From Betaproteobacteria bacterium (GTDB taxonomy: Bacteria > Pseudomonadota > Gammaproteobacteria > Burkholderiales > Burkholderiaceae_E): a stretch of 9,461 nucleotides of DNA. Shown in pieces: positions 1 to 6,474 of the stretch (position 1 is the first letter of the stretch; every line of letters begins with the position of its first letter). The notes below the pieces were generated by a model that was given only the letters and a program-made list of their open reading frames with translations, made no database searches and had not been told where the DNA came from. Where the stretch lies: contig RFVZ01000093.1 in the NCBI GenBank assembly GCA_009922405.1, positions 1-9,461 on the forward strand, written 5' to 3'. The translations under genes and the position numbers were made by a program.

Positions 1-379
1 TATCTATATCGTGGATCGTTCCAAAGACATGATCATTTCTGGCGGTTTTAACGTCTATCCACGAGAAATTGAAGACGTTCTCGGATCGCATCCTGCGGTT
101 GGTGCCGTCGCAGTGATCGGTATCCCCGATCCGAAATGGGGCGAGAGTGTTCAGGCCATGGTGGTATTGCGTGACCCGGGAGCGTTTGCGCTTGAGACGA
201 TCGAACACGAACTTGCTGCGCTGGTTCGGAGTCAGAAAGGATCGGTTCATGTCCCGAAGAAGATTCACTTTGTCGACCGCCTGCTCACGACGGGTCTGGG
301 CAAGATCGACAAAAAGGCCATGCGGCTTGCGTTGTCAGCGTCTCTGTCGGCATCGTTGTCAGCCTCTCTGCCAGCGTGA
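1..379 (+). CDS. Acyl-CoA synthetase (AMP-forming), C-terminal fragment
   Basis: This is the 3' end of a gene that begins before the window; about 125 residues are visible in the frame starting at base 2. The visible part is the mobile C-terminal subdomain of the ANL (acyl/aryl-CoA ligase) superfamily. It opens with the hinge motif DRSKDMIISGGFNVYPREIE, continues with the usual HPAV..AVIGIPDPKWGE segment, and contains the A10-type GKIDKK motif whose first lysine (codon 302-304) is the expected adenylation lysine. The family activates a carboxylic acid with ATP and CoA to an acyl-CoA in the cytoplasm. The substrate pocket lies in the missing N-terminal part, so the substrate cannot be named. 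The protein ends in an odd low-complexity tail, LSAS repeated, encoded by a 12-nt tandem repeat. A 31-nt gap separates it from the dehydrogenase gene, so the two are probably co-transcribed. The family call is secure; a fatty, aromatic or other acid substrate is equally open. Confidence 0.93.
   Translation, partial: IYIVDRSKDMIISGGFNVYPREIEDVLGSHPAVGAVAVIGIPDPKWGESVQAMVVLRDPGAFALETIEHELAALVRSQKGSVHVPKKIHFVDRLLTTGLGKIDKKAMRLALSASLSASLSASLPA
332..379 (+). repeat. Four-copy 12-nt tandem repeat encoding the LSAS tail
   Basis: Four consecutive 12-nt units fill 332-343, 344-355, 356-367 and 368-379. They translate as LSAS, LSAS, LSAS and LPA-stop. Units 1 and 3 resemble each other most (ttgtcagcgtct, ttgtcagcctct), as do units 2 and 4, so the tract can also be read as a 24-nt unit repeated twice with 20 of 24 bases matching. 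The fourth serine position has become the TGA stop codon. The pattern suggests growth by slipped-strand duplication at the gene's 3' end. Confidence 0.8.
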
Positions 380-410
380 CCGGCAATCAAACTGCGATTA
401 AGGAAGGTTC

Positions 411-1541
411 ATGAAATCAGGTGTATTCAATTTTCTGGCACTTGATCGGGTTCATTTCGGTGTCACCGCGGCTGAGGCGCTGCAGCAGGAGATCGCGCAA
501 CGAGCGAGTGAGCGCGTCGTGATCGTCACCAGTCGTACCCTGAACCGGACCACATCGGTCGTTACCAACCTTGCACAGCAACTGGGTGATCGGGTGGTCG
601 GTATTTTCGATGAGTGCGTCGAGCACACGCCGCGGAATTCGGTGATCGCGCTGGCAGCTGTTCTGAGAGACGCTCGAGCGGATCTGGTCGTCAGTCTTGG
701 TGGTGGGACGGTGATTGATAGCGTCAAGATCGCGTTACTTTGTCTGGCTCAGGGGATCGACCACGCGGATGCACTCGATCAATGGCATCTGAAGGTCAAC
801 CCGGATGGCACTCTGCACGTGCCGATCGTTGGGACGCCGCCCTGCCGTCAGATCGCGATTCCCACCACCTTGTCAGGCGCTGAATTTAGCGATTTGGGCG
901 GCGCAACCGATACCCGTACTGGGATCAAACATGGATTCACCGGAGGATTCATTGGTCCCGTGGCAGTGATACTAGACCCGGCGATGACCCTTCACACCCC
1001 GGAGCGCCTCTGGCTGTCAACCGGCATCAGAGCGGTTGATCATGCAGTCGAAGCGATTTGTGCGCGCAATGCACAACCTTTTCTGGATGCATTGGGTTTG
1101 CGTGCCCTTAAACAACTGCTGCAGGGGCGGCTCGATTGCCAAATCGGCGCGTGGCTTGCAGCCATGAGTATCCGGCGCGCCGACTATGGCGCGAGTCACG
1201 GACTGGGCCACGCACTCGGGGCGGACGCGGGCGTCCCGCATGGCATCACGTCGTGCGTCTTGTTGCCCACGGTGATGCGCTACAACGCAGACGTCTGTGC
1301 GGATGCGCTAAATGAGATTTCAGCGGCCCTGGGTCATCCCGACCAACCGGCAGCGGATCTGATTGAAGCACTGATTAGGCGGCTGGGATTGCCCACCCGA
1401 ATTTCCGAACTCGGTGTTGGCCGCGAGCGCCTCGCCGTCATTGCGGAGAAAGCGATGGGCAATCCTTTCGTGCGTTCGAATCCCCGGCCGATTCAGACCC
1501 CGGCTGAAACGCTGGAGATTCTGGAACGGGCCTGGGCCTGA
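411..1541 (+). CDS. Iron-containing alcohol dehydrogenase, maleylacetate reductase-like
   Basis: This 376-residue protein has the usual length of group III (Fe-type) alcohol dehydrogenases. Members reduce or oxidise carbonyl/alcohol groups with NAD(P)H in the cytoplasm; maleylacetate reductases of this fold reduce maleylacetate to 3-oxoadipate in aromatic degradation. The Rossmann half carries the dinucleotide motif GGGTVIDSVK (97-106), then IPTTLSGAE (150-158). The helical half carries STGIRAVDHAVEA (203-215), the segment HGLGHALG (263-270) and PHG (276-278), followed by LLPTVMRYNAD as in E. coli FucO. Aligned by eye to FucO (D196, H200, H263, H277), the three histidines are present at 211, 263 and 277. 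The aspartate position is R207, with an aspartate at 210 instead, so the metal site may differ. The ATG start has an upstream AAGGAAGG at 400-407. The gene lies 31 nt downstream of the CoA synthetase, suggesting a shared catabolic operon. The family is secure; the maleylacetate reductase activity is only a possibility. Confidence 0.88.
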   Translation: MKSGVFNFLALDRVHFGVTAAEALQQEIAQRASERVVIVTSRTLNRTTSVVTNLAQQLGDRVVGIFDECVEHTPRNSVIALAAVLRDARADLVVSLGGGTVIDSVKIALLCLAQGIDHADALDQWHLKVNPDGTLHVPIVGTPPCRQIAIPTTLSGAEFSDLGGATDTRTGIKHGFTGGFIGPVAVILDPAMTLHTPERLWLSTGIRAVDHAVEAICARNAQPFLDALGLRALKQLLQGRLDCQIGAWLAAMSIRRADYGASHGLGHALGADAGVPHGITSCVLLPTVMRYNADVCADALNEISAALGHPDQPAADLIEALIRRLGLPTRISELGVGRERLAVIAEKAMGNPFVRSNPRPIQTPAETLEILERAWA

Positions 1542-1559
1542 AAAGGCTTGAACTCGACT

Positions 1560-1586
1560 GAAGCGGGACCGCCTGCGGCCCGCTTC
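1560..1586. terminator. Candidate terminator hairpin between convergent genes
   Basis: GAAGCGGG (1560-1567) pairs perfectly with CCCGCTTC (1579-1586). The 11-nt interior can extend the stem by three more pairs (CCG 1569-1571 with CGG 1576-1578, one bulged A). It starts 18 nt after the dehydrogenase stop and lies between two converging transcripts, the usual place for a terminator serving either strand. No run of T follows on either strand, so intrinsic termination is not assured. It may instead stabilise a 3' end. Confidence 0.45.
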
Positions 1587-1589
1587 GTC

Positions 1590-1642
1590 TGCGCTAAGCG
1601 CACTCTGATTGCGCTCGGCGCAACGGCTACACGCTCAGCGCA
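1590..1642. repeat. Three 13-nt palindromes phased at 20 nt
   Basis: Three related imperfect palindromes start at 1590 (TGCGCTAAGCGCA), 1610 (TGCGCTCGGCGCA) and 1630 (CACGCTCAGCGCA), exactly 20 nt apart. The first two are near-perfect inverted repeats with a core of one to three bases; the third is partly degraded. The third copy overlaps the TGA stop of the minus-strand binding-protein gene (1635-1637). They may act as 3'-end hairpins of the liv operon or as remnants of a small palindromic repeat family. No function is established. Confidence 0.5.
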
Positions 1643-2846
1643 CCGACTGGGGTTTGCCGAACGGTACCCAGATCGAGCCGTCGAACCGGACCAACTGCAT
1701 GGTCTGGAATAGCGCAAAATCATCCGCCGCCGTATTTGCCAGAACGCCTGGAAGTGCCATTGGAATCTGGTGGTCTTTCAGACTCGTGGCAATTTTCATG
1801 ATGTTCTCACGGGTCAGGTTGTCTCCTGCCTGCTTCAAAACATGGGCCATGAGTTGCGAAACCGCATAGCCATAGGTCGCGTTGCCGTCATCCGGGTTGA
1901 CCTCAGGCGCATACTTTTTGATCAAAGCCTTGAAGTCATTCATCGTTTGATCGTTGTCCCAGCGCTTGTCACTGCCCTCTTTGATGTAGAGCATTGAGAT
2001 CAACCCGACCGATTTTTCCAGGCCGGCTGGTTTGAGCACGCTACCAACAGACGCCGAAACGTTATTGAGGTAATGCGTCGGTTTCCATCCGATATCGTCC
2101 ACTTTGCGGATCGCCTGAGCCGCGAATTTTGGCGTGGTGATATTGAAGAAGGTATCGGCACCCGAGCCCTTCAGCGTGACGATCTGGGAATCGATCGTCG
2201 GATCCGTCACCTCGTAACTTGCCTCGGCAACGATCATTGACTTGGCCTTGTCGCCCAGCCCGTCCTTAAATCCGCTGTAATAGTCTTTGCCGTAATCATC
2301 GTTCTGAAAAAGAACGGCAATTTTGGCGTTGGGCTTGGTGCGCACGATCTCCTGACCGTAAAGTCGGCCTTCCGAGTTGTAGTTCGGGTTGAAGCCGATC
2401 GTCCAGGGGTGTCCCTTGGGGTCGTTCCATTTTGAGGCGCCAGTCGCCAGGAACATGTGGGGGACTTTCTTGGCGTTGACATACTTGTGAATCGCCGTAT
2501 TCGAAGGCGTTCCCAATGTGCCCAACAGCACCAGAACCTCTTCCTGCTCGACCAACTTGCGCACCATTTCAACGGTCTTGGGTGGGCTGTAGCTATCGTC
2601 GAGACTGATGAAATTAATCTTGCGTCCGTTGATTCCGCCCTGCTCGTTGAGTTGCTTGAAGTAGGCGGCCTGAACCTTACCAATCGTGCCATAGGCGGAG
2701 GCAGGGCCGCTATACGGCATGGTCTGGCCGATCTTGATTTCGGTATCGCTTGCGCCTGGATCGTATTTTTTTTGCGCCAGTACTGGCGTAAGCAGTGTCG
2801 CTGACAGGAGCGCCACGCTGCCGATGATCATGTGTCTCTTCTTCAT
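1635..2846 (-). CDS. ABC transporter periplasmic substrate-binding protein, Leu/Ile/Val type (LivK-like)
   Basis: This 403-residue periplasmic binding protein of the LivK/Peripla_BP_6 type captures the solute for the ABC importer encoded upstream. Residues 1-24 form a Sec signal peptide (MKKRH, a hydrophobic core, then a VLA-Q cleavage site). The mature protein opens with EIKIGQTMPYSGPASAYG, the typical first strand and loop of the family. It continues through GGINGRKI and LLGTLGTPSN, all characteristic. I place the start at the ATG at 2846 rather than the ATG at 2852, because AGAGG (2854-2858) lies 7 nt before 2846 but only 1 nt before 2852. The frame stays open upstream to 3032, but that extension overlaps the permease gene and would bury the signal peptide. 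It is the last gene of the operon, 68 nt after livM. About 400 residues is longer than E. coli LivK and typical of relatives that bind non-amino-acid ligands such as aromatic acids. The true ligand is unknown. Confidence 0.93.
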   Translation of the reverse strand: MKKRHMIIGSVALLSATLLTPVLAQKKYDPGASDTEIKIGQTMPYSGPASAYGTIGKVQAAYFKQLNEQGGINGRKINFISLDDSYSPPKTVEMVRKLVEQEEVLVLLGTLGTPSNTAIHKYVNAKKVPHMFLATGASKWNDPKGHPWTIGFNPNYNSEGRLYGQEIVRTKPNAKIAVLFQNDDYGKDYYSGFKDGLGDKAKSMIVAEASYEVTDPTIDSQIVTLKGSGADTFFNITTPKFAAQAIRKVDDIGWKPTHYLNNVSASVGSVLKPAGLEKSVGLISMLYIKEGSDKRWDNDQTMNDFKALIKKYAPEVNPDDGNATYGYAVSQLMAHVLKQAGDNLTRENIMKIATSLKDHQIPMALPGVLANTAADDFALFQTMQLVRFDGSIWVPFGKPQSVR

Positions 2847-2852
2847 GGTCAT

Positions 2853-2858
2853 ACCTCT
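2853..2858 (-). promoter_or_regulatory. Ribosome binding site that sets the livK-like start
   Basis: Read on the minus strand this is AGAGGT. AGAGG sits 7 nt before the ATG at 2846 and almost touches the ATG at 2852, so it favours the downstream start, which gives a standard signal peptide. Confidence 0.6.
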
Positions 2859-2893
2859 TGGTAAAAATTTCGAACGCAACGGGTGAATACAGA

Positions 2894-2913
2894 CTGCCAA
2901 CTTCAGTTGGCGG
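2894..2913 (-). promoter_or_regulatory. Intercistronic hairpin between permease and binding-protein genes
   Basis: GCCAAC (2896-2901) and GTTGGC (2906-2911) form a perfect 6-bp stem around a TTCA tetraloop, extendable by one G-U and one G-C pair to 2894-2913. It lies just after the livM stop, in the 68-nt gap before livK. No T run follows in the direction of transcription, so it looks more like an mRNA processing or stability element, or a weak attenuator, than a full terminator. The other junctions of this operon are only 5-16 nt, which makes this gap stand out. Confidence 0.4.
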
Positions 2914-2914
2914 A

Positions 2915-3919
2915 TCACTGAAGGGCTCCAGTTCTGTTGGTGACTTTTGACCAAAGTAGGTTGAGCCCTCCAGCGATTCCGCCGGGGAGAACGATCATCA
3001 GGACGATCAGCAACGCACCATAAATCGCCCAAGGCGCGGCCTTCGATATCTGATCGGCAAGATTGGGGATGAACTGCACAAATGCGGCGCCGTAGAGCGC
3101 ACCCGGTAGCGAGGTCAAGCCGCCCACGACCATCCCGACCATCAGCGTGATCGACAGGAAAACCGTGAAACTGTCGGGCGCAACGAATGCCACCAGAATG
3201 GCGCTCAAACTGCCCGCTACGCCAGTAAAGAGGGCGCTGACGCCAAAGGCCAAACTCTTATAGAGCGATGTGTCAATGCCCATCAAGGCGGCTGCGGTTG
3301 GCTGATCGCGAATTGCGATCAAGGCCCGGCCGATCCGGCCGCGCAGGAGATTCCAGGCGACGAGATACATAAGGGCTGCGACGAGGAGGGCGACAAAATA
3401 GAGCCATCGATCGGAGTTCAAGGTTAGTCCCATAAACGACGAGATGGGCGGATCGGGCTTCATGATGACGATGCCCTGCACCCCCCCAGTCCATGGTTCG
3501 AGATAGCGGAACTTCAGTAGCTGCGGGAGTGCCACCGCCAGCGCGAAGGTTGCTAACGCCAGATAATGACCTTCGAGCTTCAGGGCAGGTAGGCCGAACA
3601 GAAACCCGGCGACGAGGCAAACCAGTCCCGCAACCGGGATGGTTGCCCAGTAAGGCACATCAAACTTGTCCATGAGAATCGCGGTCGTATACGCACCGAT
3701 CGCGAGAAACGCGCCATGACCCAGCGAGATCTGTCCGCTATATCCAGTCAGGATATTCAGGCCCACGAGCGCGATCGCCGTACTTAGAACCATCGAAGCC
3801 TGGAACACATGGTAATTGCTCAGAAAAAACGGCAACACGCAGGCCACGGCCATGACCACTGTGATCCGCAGCCAGGGTAGTTGAGCTCTGGCGGCGTCGG
3901 GCGTTTGAATCGAAGTCAT
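2915..3919 (-). CDS. livM: Branched-chain-type ABC transporter permease (LivM-like)
   Basis: This 334-residue inner-membrane permease is one half of the transmembrane channel of a Liv-type importer. After a short cytoplasmic N-terminus (about 1-16) come roughly ten hydrophobic segments. The hallmark NILTGYSGQISLGHGAFLAI lies at 55-74. The cytoplasmic coupling region GRALIAIRDQPTAAALMGI at 197-215 contacts the ATPases. The end has the LivM signature LPGGIAGG (311-318). Length and motifs match the family. The ATG at 3919 is 6 nt after the livH stop; I see no clear Shine-Dalgarno sequence, so translation is probably coupled to livH. The symbol reflects family membership, not proof of amino acid transport. 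Confidence 0.95.
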   Translation of the reverse strand: MTSIQTPDAARAQLPWLRITVVMAVACVLPFFLSNYHVFQASMVLSTAIALVGLNILTGYSGQISLGHGAFLAIGAYTTAILMDKFDVPYWATIPVAGLVCLVAGFLFGLPALKLEGHYLALATFALAVALPQLLKFRYLEPWTGGVQGIVIMKPDPPISSFMGLTLNSDRWLYFVALLVAALMYLVAWNLLRGRIGRALIAIRDQPTAAALMGIDTSLYKSLAFGVSALFTGVAGSLSAILVAFVAPDSFTVFLSITLMVGMVVGGLTSLPGALYGAAFVQFIPNLADQISKAAPWAIYGALLIVLMIVLPGGIAGGLNLLWSKVTNRTGALQ

Positions 3920-3925
3920 GTCAGA

Positions 3926-4798
3926 TCAAACCCGCGTTACGATGACTTTGCCGAATAGTCCGGCTGGGCGAATCGTCAAGACCGTGACGATCAGGACCAG
4001 CGCGACCGACAGCTTCAACTCGGTCCCAATCACGTAAGCACCAAGCAGGTTCTCGAGAATGCCCACCAGAAAGCCGCCGAGTACGGCCCCTCCGGGGCTG
4101 TCGATGCCGCCCACCAGCGCTGCTGCAAAGGCGTAGAGCAACACACCCGACATCATGTTGGGTTCCAGAAAAACAATGGGCGCGATCATCATTCCAGCAA
4201 TCGAGCCGAGTACCGCGGCCAGCCCCCATCCCAGCGCCAACATCCATCCGACACGGATGCCGACCAGCCGGCTCGAATCTGGATTTTGCGCGGCCGCGCG
4301 CATCGCCAGGCCAAGGGGTGTGAAGCGGAAGAAGCTGTAGAGCATCACCAGAAGCACTAGCGTCACGCCGATTGAGCCCAGTTCATGCGACGAAATGAAA
4401 CTGAGGCCGAAGGGGGGCTCTTTTGGAAACGGCGACGGAAAGGACTTGATCGTGTAGGTGAAGATCCAGCCCGCCAGACTGTTCAGGATGACAAGAAGAC
4501 CGATGAAAACGACCACCACGTTGAGGACCGGTGCATTTTCGACCGGCCGGATGATCACCCGCTGAATCAACACACCCAGTGCGAAGGCCAGGATCACCGT
4601 TCCGAAAAATGCGACCCAGTAGGGGAACCCCGCGTTGATCAGCGTCCACGCCAGATAGGTCGCGAACATCGCGATTTCGCCCTGGGCAAAATTGATATGG
4701 TGGGTCGACTGATAAATCATCACCAGGGCAAGGGCCAGGCTGGCATAAACACCCCCCGTGGCAATCCCCGCAACAATTTGATGGATAAAGGTCTCCAT
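3926..4798 (-). CDS. livH: Branched-chain-type ABC transporter permease (LivH-like)
   Basis: This 290-residue inner-membrane permease pairs with LivM to form the transport channel. It shows about eight hydrophobic segments. The family motif HHINFAQGEIAM occupies 33-44, and the coupling helix region LAMRAAAQNPDSSRLVGI occupies 164-181. GGIDSPGGAVLGG follows at 230-242 and the terminal RPAGLFG at 277-283. All are standard for LivH at the usual length. The ATG at 4798 follows the livF stop by 5 nt, and no convincing Shine-Dalgarno sequence is seen, consistent with translational coupling. Nothing is missing or truncated. Confidence 0.95.
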   Translation of the reverse strand: METFIHQIVAGIATGGVYASLALALVMIYQSTHHINFAQGEIAMFATYLAWTLINAGFPYWVAFFGTVILAFALGVLIQRVIIRPVENAPVLNVVVVFIGLLVILNSLAGWIFTYTIKSFPSPFPKEPPFGLSFISSHELGSIGVTLVLLVMLYSFFRFTPLGLAMRAAAQNPDSSRLVGIRVGWMLALGWGLAAVLGSIAGMMIAPIVFLEPNMMSGVLLYAFAAALVGGIDSPGGAVLGGFLVGILENLLGAYVIGTELKLSVALVLIVTVLTIRPAGLFGKVIVTRV

Positions 4799-4803
4799 GG
4801 CAT

Positions 4804-5517
4804 TCAGTACCCGAGGTAGGAGCGACGGACCGCTTCATCGTTACTCAACGCGGCCGCTTCGCCCGATAGCACCAACCGACCGGTTTCAAGCAGATAGGCC
4901 TGGCTGGCAAGCTTCAGCGCCATGGCGGCATTTTGTTCAACGAGCAGAATCGTCACCCGGTCGTTTTCATTGATCGCTTTCATAATTGAAAAAATTTCGC
5001 GAACGATTAGTGGCGCGAGTCCGAACGATGGCTCATCCATCAGCAGCAATCGCGGTCTGAGCATGAGCGCTCGGGCGATCGCCAACATTTGCTGCTCGCC
5101 ACCCGACATGGTGCCGGCCTGCTGCTGCCGACGTTCGCGCAGCCGGGGAAAATAATCGTACATGCGCTCCTGATCCGCGGCCGCAGCCTTGCGGTCACGC
5201 CGCGTGTAGCCACCCAGGCGAAGGTTCTCTTCGGTGGTCAGGCTGCCGAAGGTGCCGCGTCCATCCGGCACATGGGCAACGCCTCGGCGCACGATGTCTT
5301 CGGTCGCGAGTTGGTCGATCGCTTCACCCGCAAACCGGATGCTGCCGCGGGTGCGAATCATTTTGCACAGGGCCCGCAAAGTCGTTGTCTTGCCGGCGCC
5401 ATTGGCACCGAGAAGCGTCGTGATCGTGCCCTCCTCGATCCGCATCGAAAGGTCGTGGACCACTTCGGTTGCGCCGTAGCCCGCACACAAGCCATCCACC
5501 TCCAAAAGCGATGCCAT
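4804..5517 (-). CDS. livF: ABC transporter ATP-binding protein (LivF-like)
   Basis: This 237-residue cytoplasmic ATPase is one of the two nucleotide-binding subunits that power the Liv-type importer. Walker A is GANGAGKT (37-44), and the signature is MSGGEQQ (137-143). Walker B is LLLMDEP (157-163), with the catalytic glutamate at 162. The LivF-typical VPDGRGTF lies at 83-90 and LLVEQNA follows Walker B. I start at the ATG at 5517, because GGAG at 5525-5528 lies 7 nt upstream. A TTG one codon earlier would have only a 4-nt spacing. It begins 16 nt after the livG stop. Length and motif order are normal, so it should be functional. Confidence 0.95.
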   Translation of the reverse strand: MASLLEVDGLCAGYGATEVVHDLSMRIEEGTITTLLGANGAGKTTTLRALCKMIRTRGSIRFAGEAIDQLATEDIVRRGVAHVPDGRGTFGSLTTEENLRLGGYTRRDRKAAAADQERMYDYFPRLRERRQQQAGTMSGGEQQMLAIARALMLRPRLLLMDEPSFGLAPLIVREIFSIMKAINENDRVTILLVEQNAAMALKLASQAYLLETGRLVLSGEAAALSNDEAVRRSYLGY

Positions 5518-5524
5518 CAAAATG

Positions 5525-5528
5525 CTCC
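5525..5528 (-). promoter_or_regulatory. Ribosome binding site for livF
   Basis: The minus strand reads GGAG here, inside the 16-nt gap between livG and livF and 7 nt before the ATG at 5517. It decides for that ATG over the adjacent TTG. Confidence 0.6.
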
Positions 5529-5533
5529 GAACA

Positions 5534-6394
5534 TCAATGCACCGTTGTGGCGGAGTGGTTTTGAGGGTGGACTTGGGCTGGCGTCACTTCCTGGTCATCG
5601 CCACCCAGATAGGCCTGGATGACGTCGGGGTGCTGACGCACGTTCTGCGGAATATCGTCTGCGATCTTGCGGCCAAAATTGAGCGCGACTACCTTGTCCG
5701 AAACGCTCATCACCAGACTCATGTGATGCTCGACGAGCAGGACCGTGATCTTGAAGTCGTCTCTCACCTTGCGAATGAGATGGCCAAGCGCGTCAAGCTC
5801 TTCGTGATTGAGCCCGGCGGCAGGCTCATCAAGCAGCAACAGCTTTGGCTGACTGGCAAGTGCCCGTCCCAGCTCAACTCGCTTCTGCGAGCCAAAGGGT
5901 AGGTCCGAGACCCGACGATCTGCCAGCGCACCGAGGTCCAGAAAATCGATCAGGGCCGCTGCACGAGCGCTGATTTCGCGTTCCTCCTCGGCAACCCCGG
6001 GCAGCTGAAGTGCATGCGCCAAAAAACCTTTTTGGGCGCGACAGTGGCAACCGACGCGGATGTTGTCGCGCACGGTCATTGTTTTGTAGAGAGCCAGATT
6101 CTGGAAGGTTCGGCCGATCCCGACTTCGGCGGTCTTGTGGCGCGGCATGCTCTCAAGCGGATGCCCGTCGAAAACAATGTTGCCTTCGCTGTAGGGATAA
6201 ATTCTGGAAAGGCAGTTAAACAACGTCGTCTTGCCAGCACCGTTGGGGCCAATCAATCCAGCGATTTGGCCACGCTGGATATTGAATGACACCTGGTCGA
6301 GCGCGACTATTCCGCGAAATTTGACGGTGACGCCGGAAACCGTCAATAACGGTTCTTCGGCTCTGGTCGCTGACGTTGGAGTTGGATCACGCAT
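5534..6394 (-). CDS. livG: ABC transporter ATP-binding protein (LivG-like)
   Basis: This 286-residue cytoplasmic ATPase is the first gene of the liv-type operon and partner of LivF. Walker A is GPNGAGKT (49-56), and the Q-loop is in GRTFQN (about 94-99). The signature LPFGSQKRVE (165-174) is the degenerate form normal for LivG rather than LSGGQ. Walker B is LLLLDEP (185-191), and the switch histidine is in VEHHMS (about 221-226). The start is uncertain. The ATG at 6394 has only a short GGGG a few bases upstream, while an in-frame GTG at 6412 has no recognisable ribosome site, so I prefer 6394. After the usual YLGG ending there is a tail of about 20 polar residues rich in His and Gln, longer than most LivG proteins. 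The gene is divergent from the plus-strand gene at 6518, across 123 bp. Confidence 0.93.
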   Translation of the reverse strand: MRDPTPTSATRAEEPLLTVSGVTVKFRGIVALDQVSFNIQRGQIAGLIGPNGAGKTTLFNCLSRIYPYSEGNIVFDGHPLESMPRHKTAEVGIGRTFQNLALYKTMTVRDNIRVGCHCRAQKGFLAHALQLPGVAEEEREISARAAALIDFLDLGALADRRVSDLPFGSQKRVELGRALASQPKLLLLDEPAAGLNHEELDALGHLIRKVRDDFKITVLLVEHHMSLVMSVSDKVVALNFGRKIADDIPQNVRQHPDVIQAYLGGDDQEVTPAQVHPQNHSATTVH

Positions 6395-6419
6395 AGGCCC
6401 CGATCGTCCCACAGGAAAA

Positions 6420-6439
6420 AATTACTTCAATGAGTAATT
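6420..6439. promoter_or_regulatory. Inverted repeat, candidate operator 1
   Basis: AATTACT (6420-6426) and AGTAATT (6433-6439) are perfect 7-bp arms around a 6-nt spacer, in the divergent region 26 bp upstream of the livG ATG. The size and symmetry fit a dimeric repressor such as a TetR- or GntR-type regulator, but I recognise no specific consensus and no regulator gene is in the window. Confidence 0.45.
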
Positions 6440-6440
6440 A

Positions 6441-6458
6441 CCCGGGTTGGAACCAGGG
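6441..6458. promoter_or_regulatory. Imperfect palindrome, candidate operator 2
   Basis: CCCgGGTTggAACCaGGG is an 18-bp imperfect palindrome with 14 of 18 bases symmetric. It starts one base after the first inverted repeat, within the same divergent intergenic region. It could be a second operator half-way between the two divergent transcripts. The call rests on symmetry alone. Confidence 0.35.
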
Positions 6459-6468
6459 AAAGATCGTC

Positions 6469-6474
6469 TTGACA
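6469..6474 (+). promoter_or_regulatory. Possible -35 box for the plus-strand operon
   Basis: TTGACA matches the sigma-70 -35 consensus exactly, upstream of the gene at 6518. No good -10 hexamer lies 16-18 nt downstream (the region reads GGCTGATC). A start site from it would fall almost at the ribosome site (GGAG, 6507-6510). It is recorded as a weak candidate only. Confidence 0.2.

Noticed and set aside
1590..1642. CRISPR-like array from the regular 20-nt spacing
   Set aside because: Units are only 13 nt with 7-nt gaps, are diverged, and number three; no cas genes are present. Simple palindromic repeats are a better description.
2234..2692. Second minus-strand frame of 152 codons inside the LivK-like gene
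   Set aside because: It is an out-of-frame shadow of the same strand's real gene, rich in Arg, Ser and Thr and without structure.
2847..3032. In-frame upstream extension of the LivK-like protein by 62 residues
   Set aside because: It would overlap the livM coding region, and its sequence is unlike a leader. The ATG at 2846 has a good ribosome site and gives a typical signal peptide.
4385..4819. Plus-strand open frame of 144 codons antisense to livH
   Set aside because: Its composition is rich in charged residues without family features. The opposite strand encodes an intact permease with all motifs.
5089..5902. Long open frames on the plus strand across livG and livF (5089-5622 and 5522-5902)
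   Set aside because: They lie antisense to clearly conserved ATPase genes, have no recognisable domain or ribosome site, and are explained by the codon bias of the opposite strand.
6395..6412. GTG at 6412 as the livG start
   Set aside because: The bases before it are T-rich with no Shine-Dalgarno-like stretch. The ATG at 6394 is the better, though still weak, choice.
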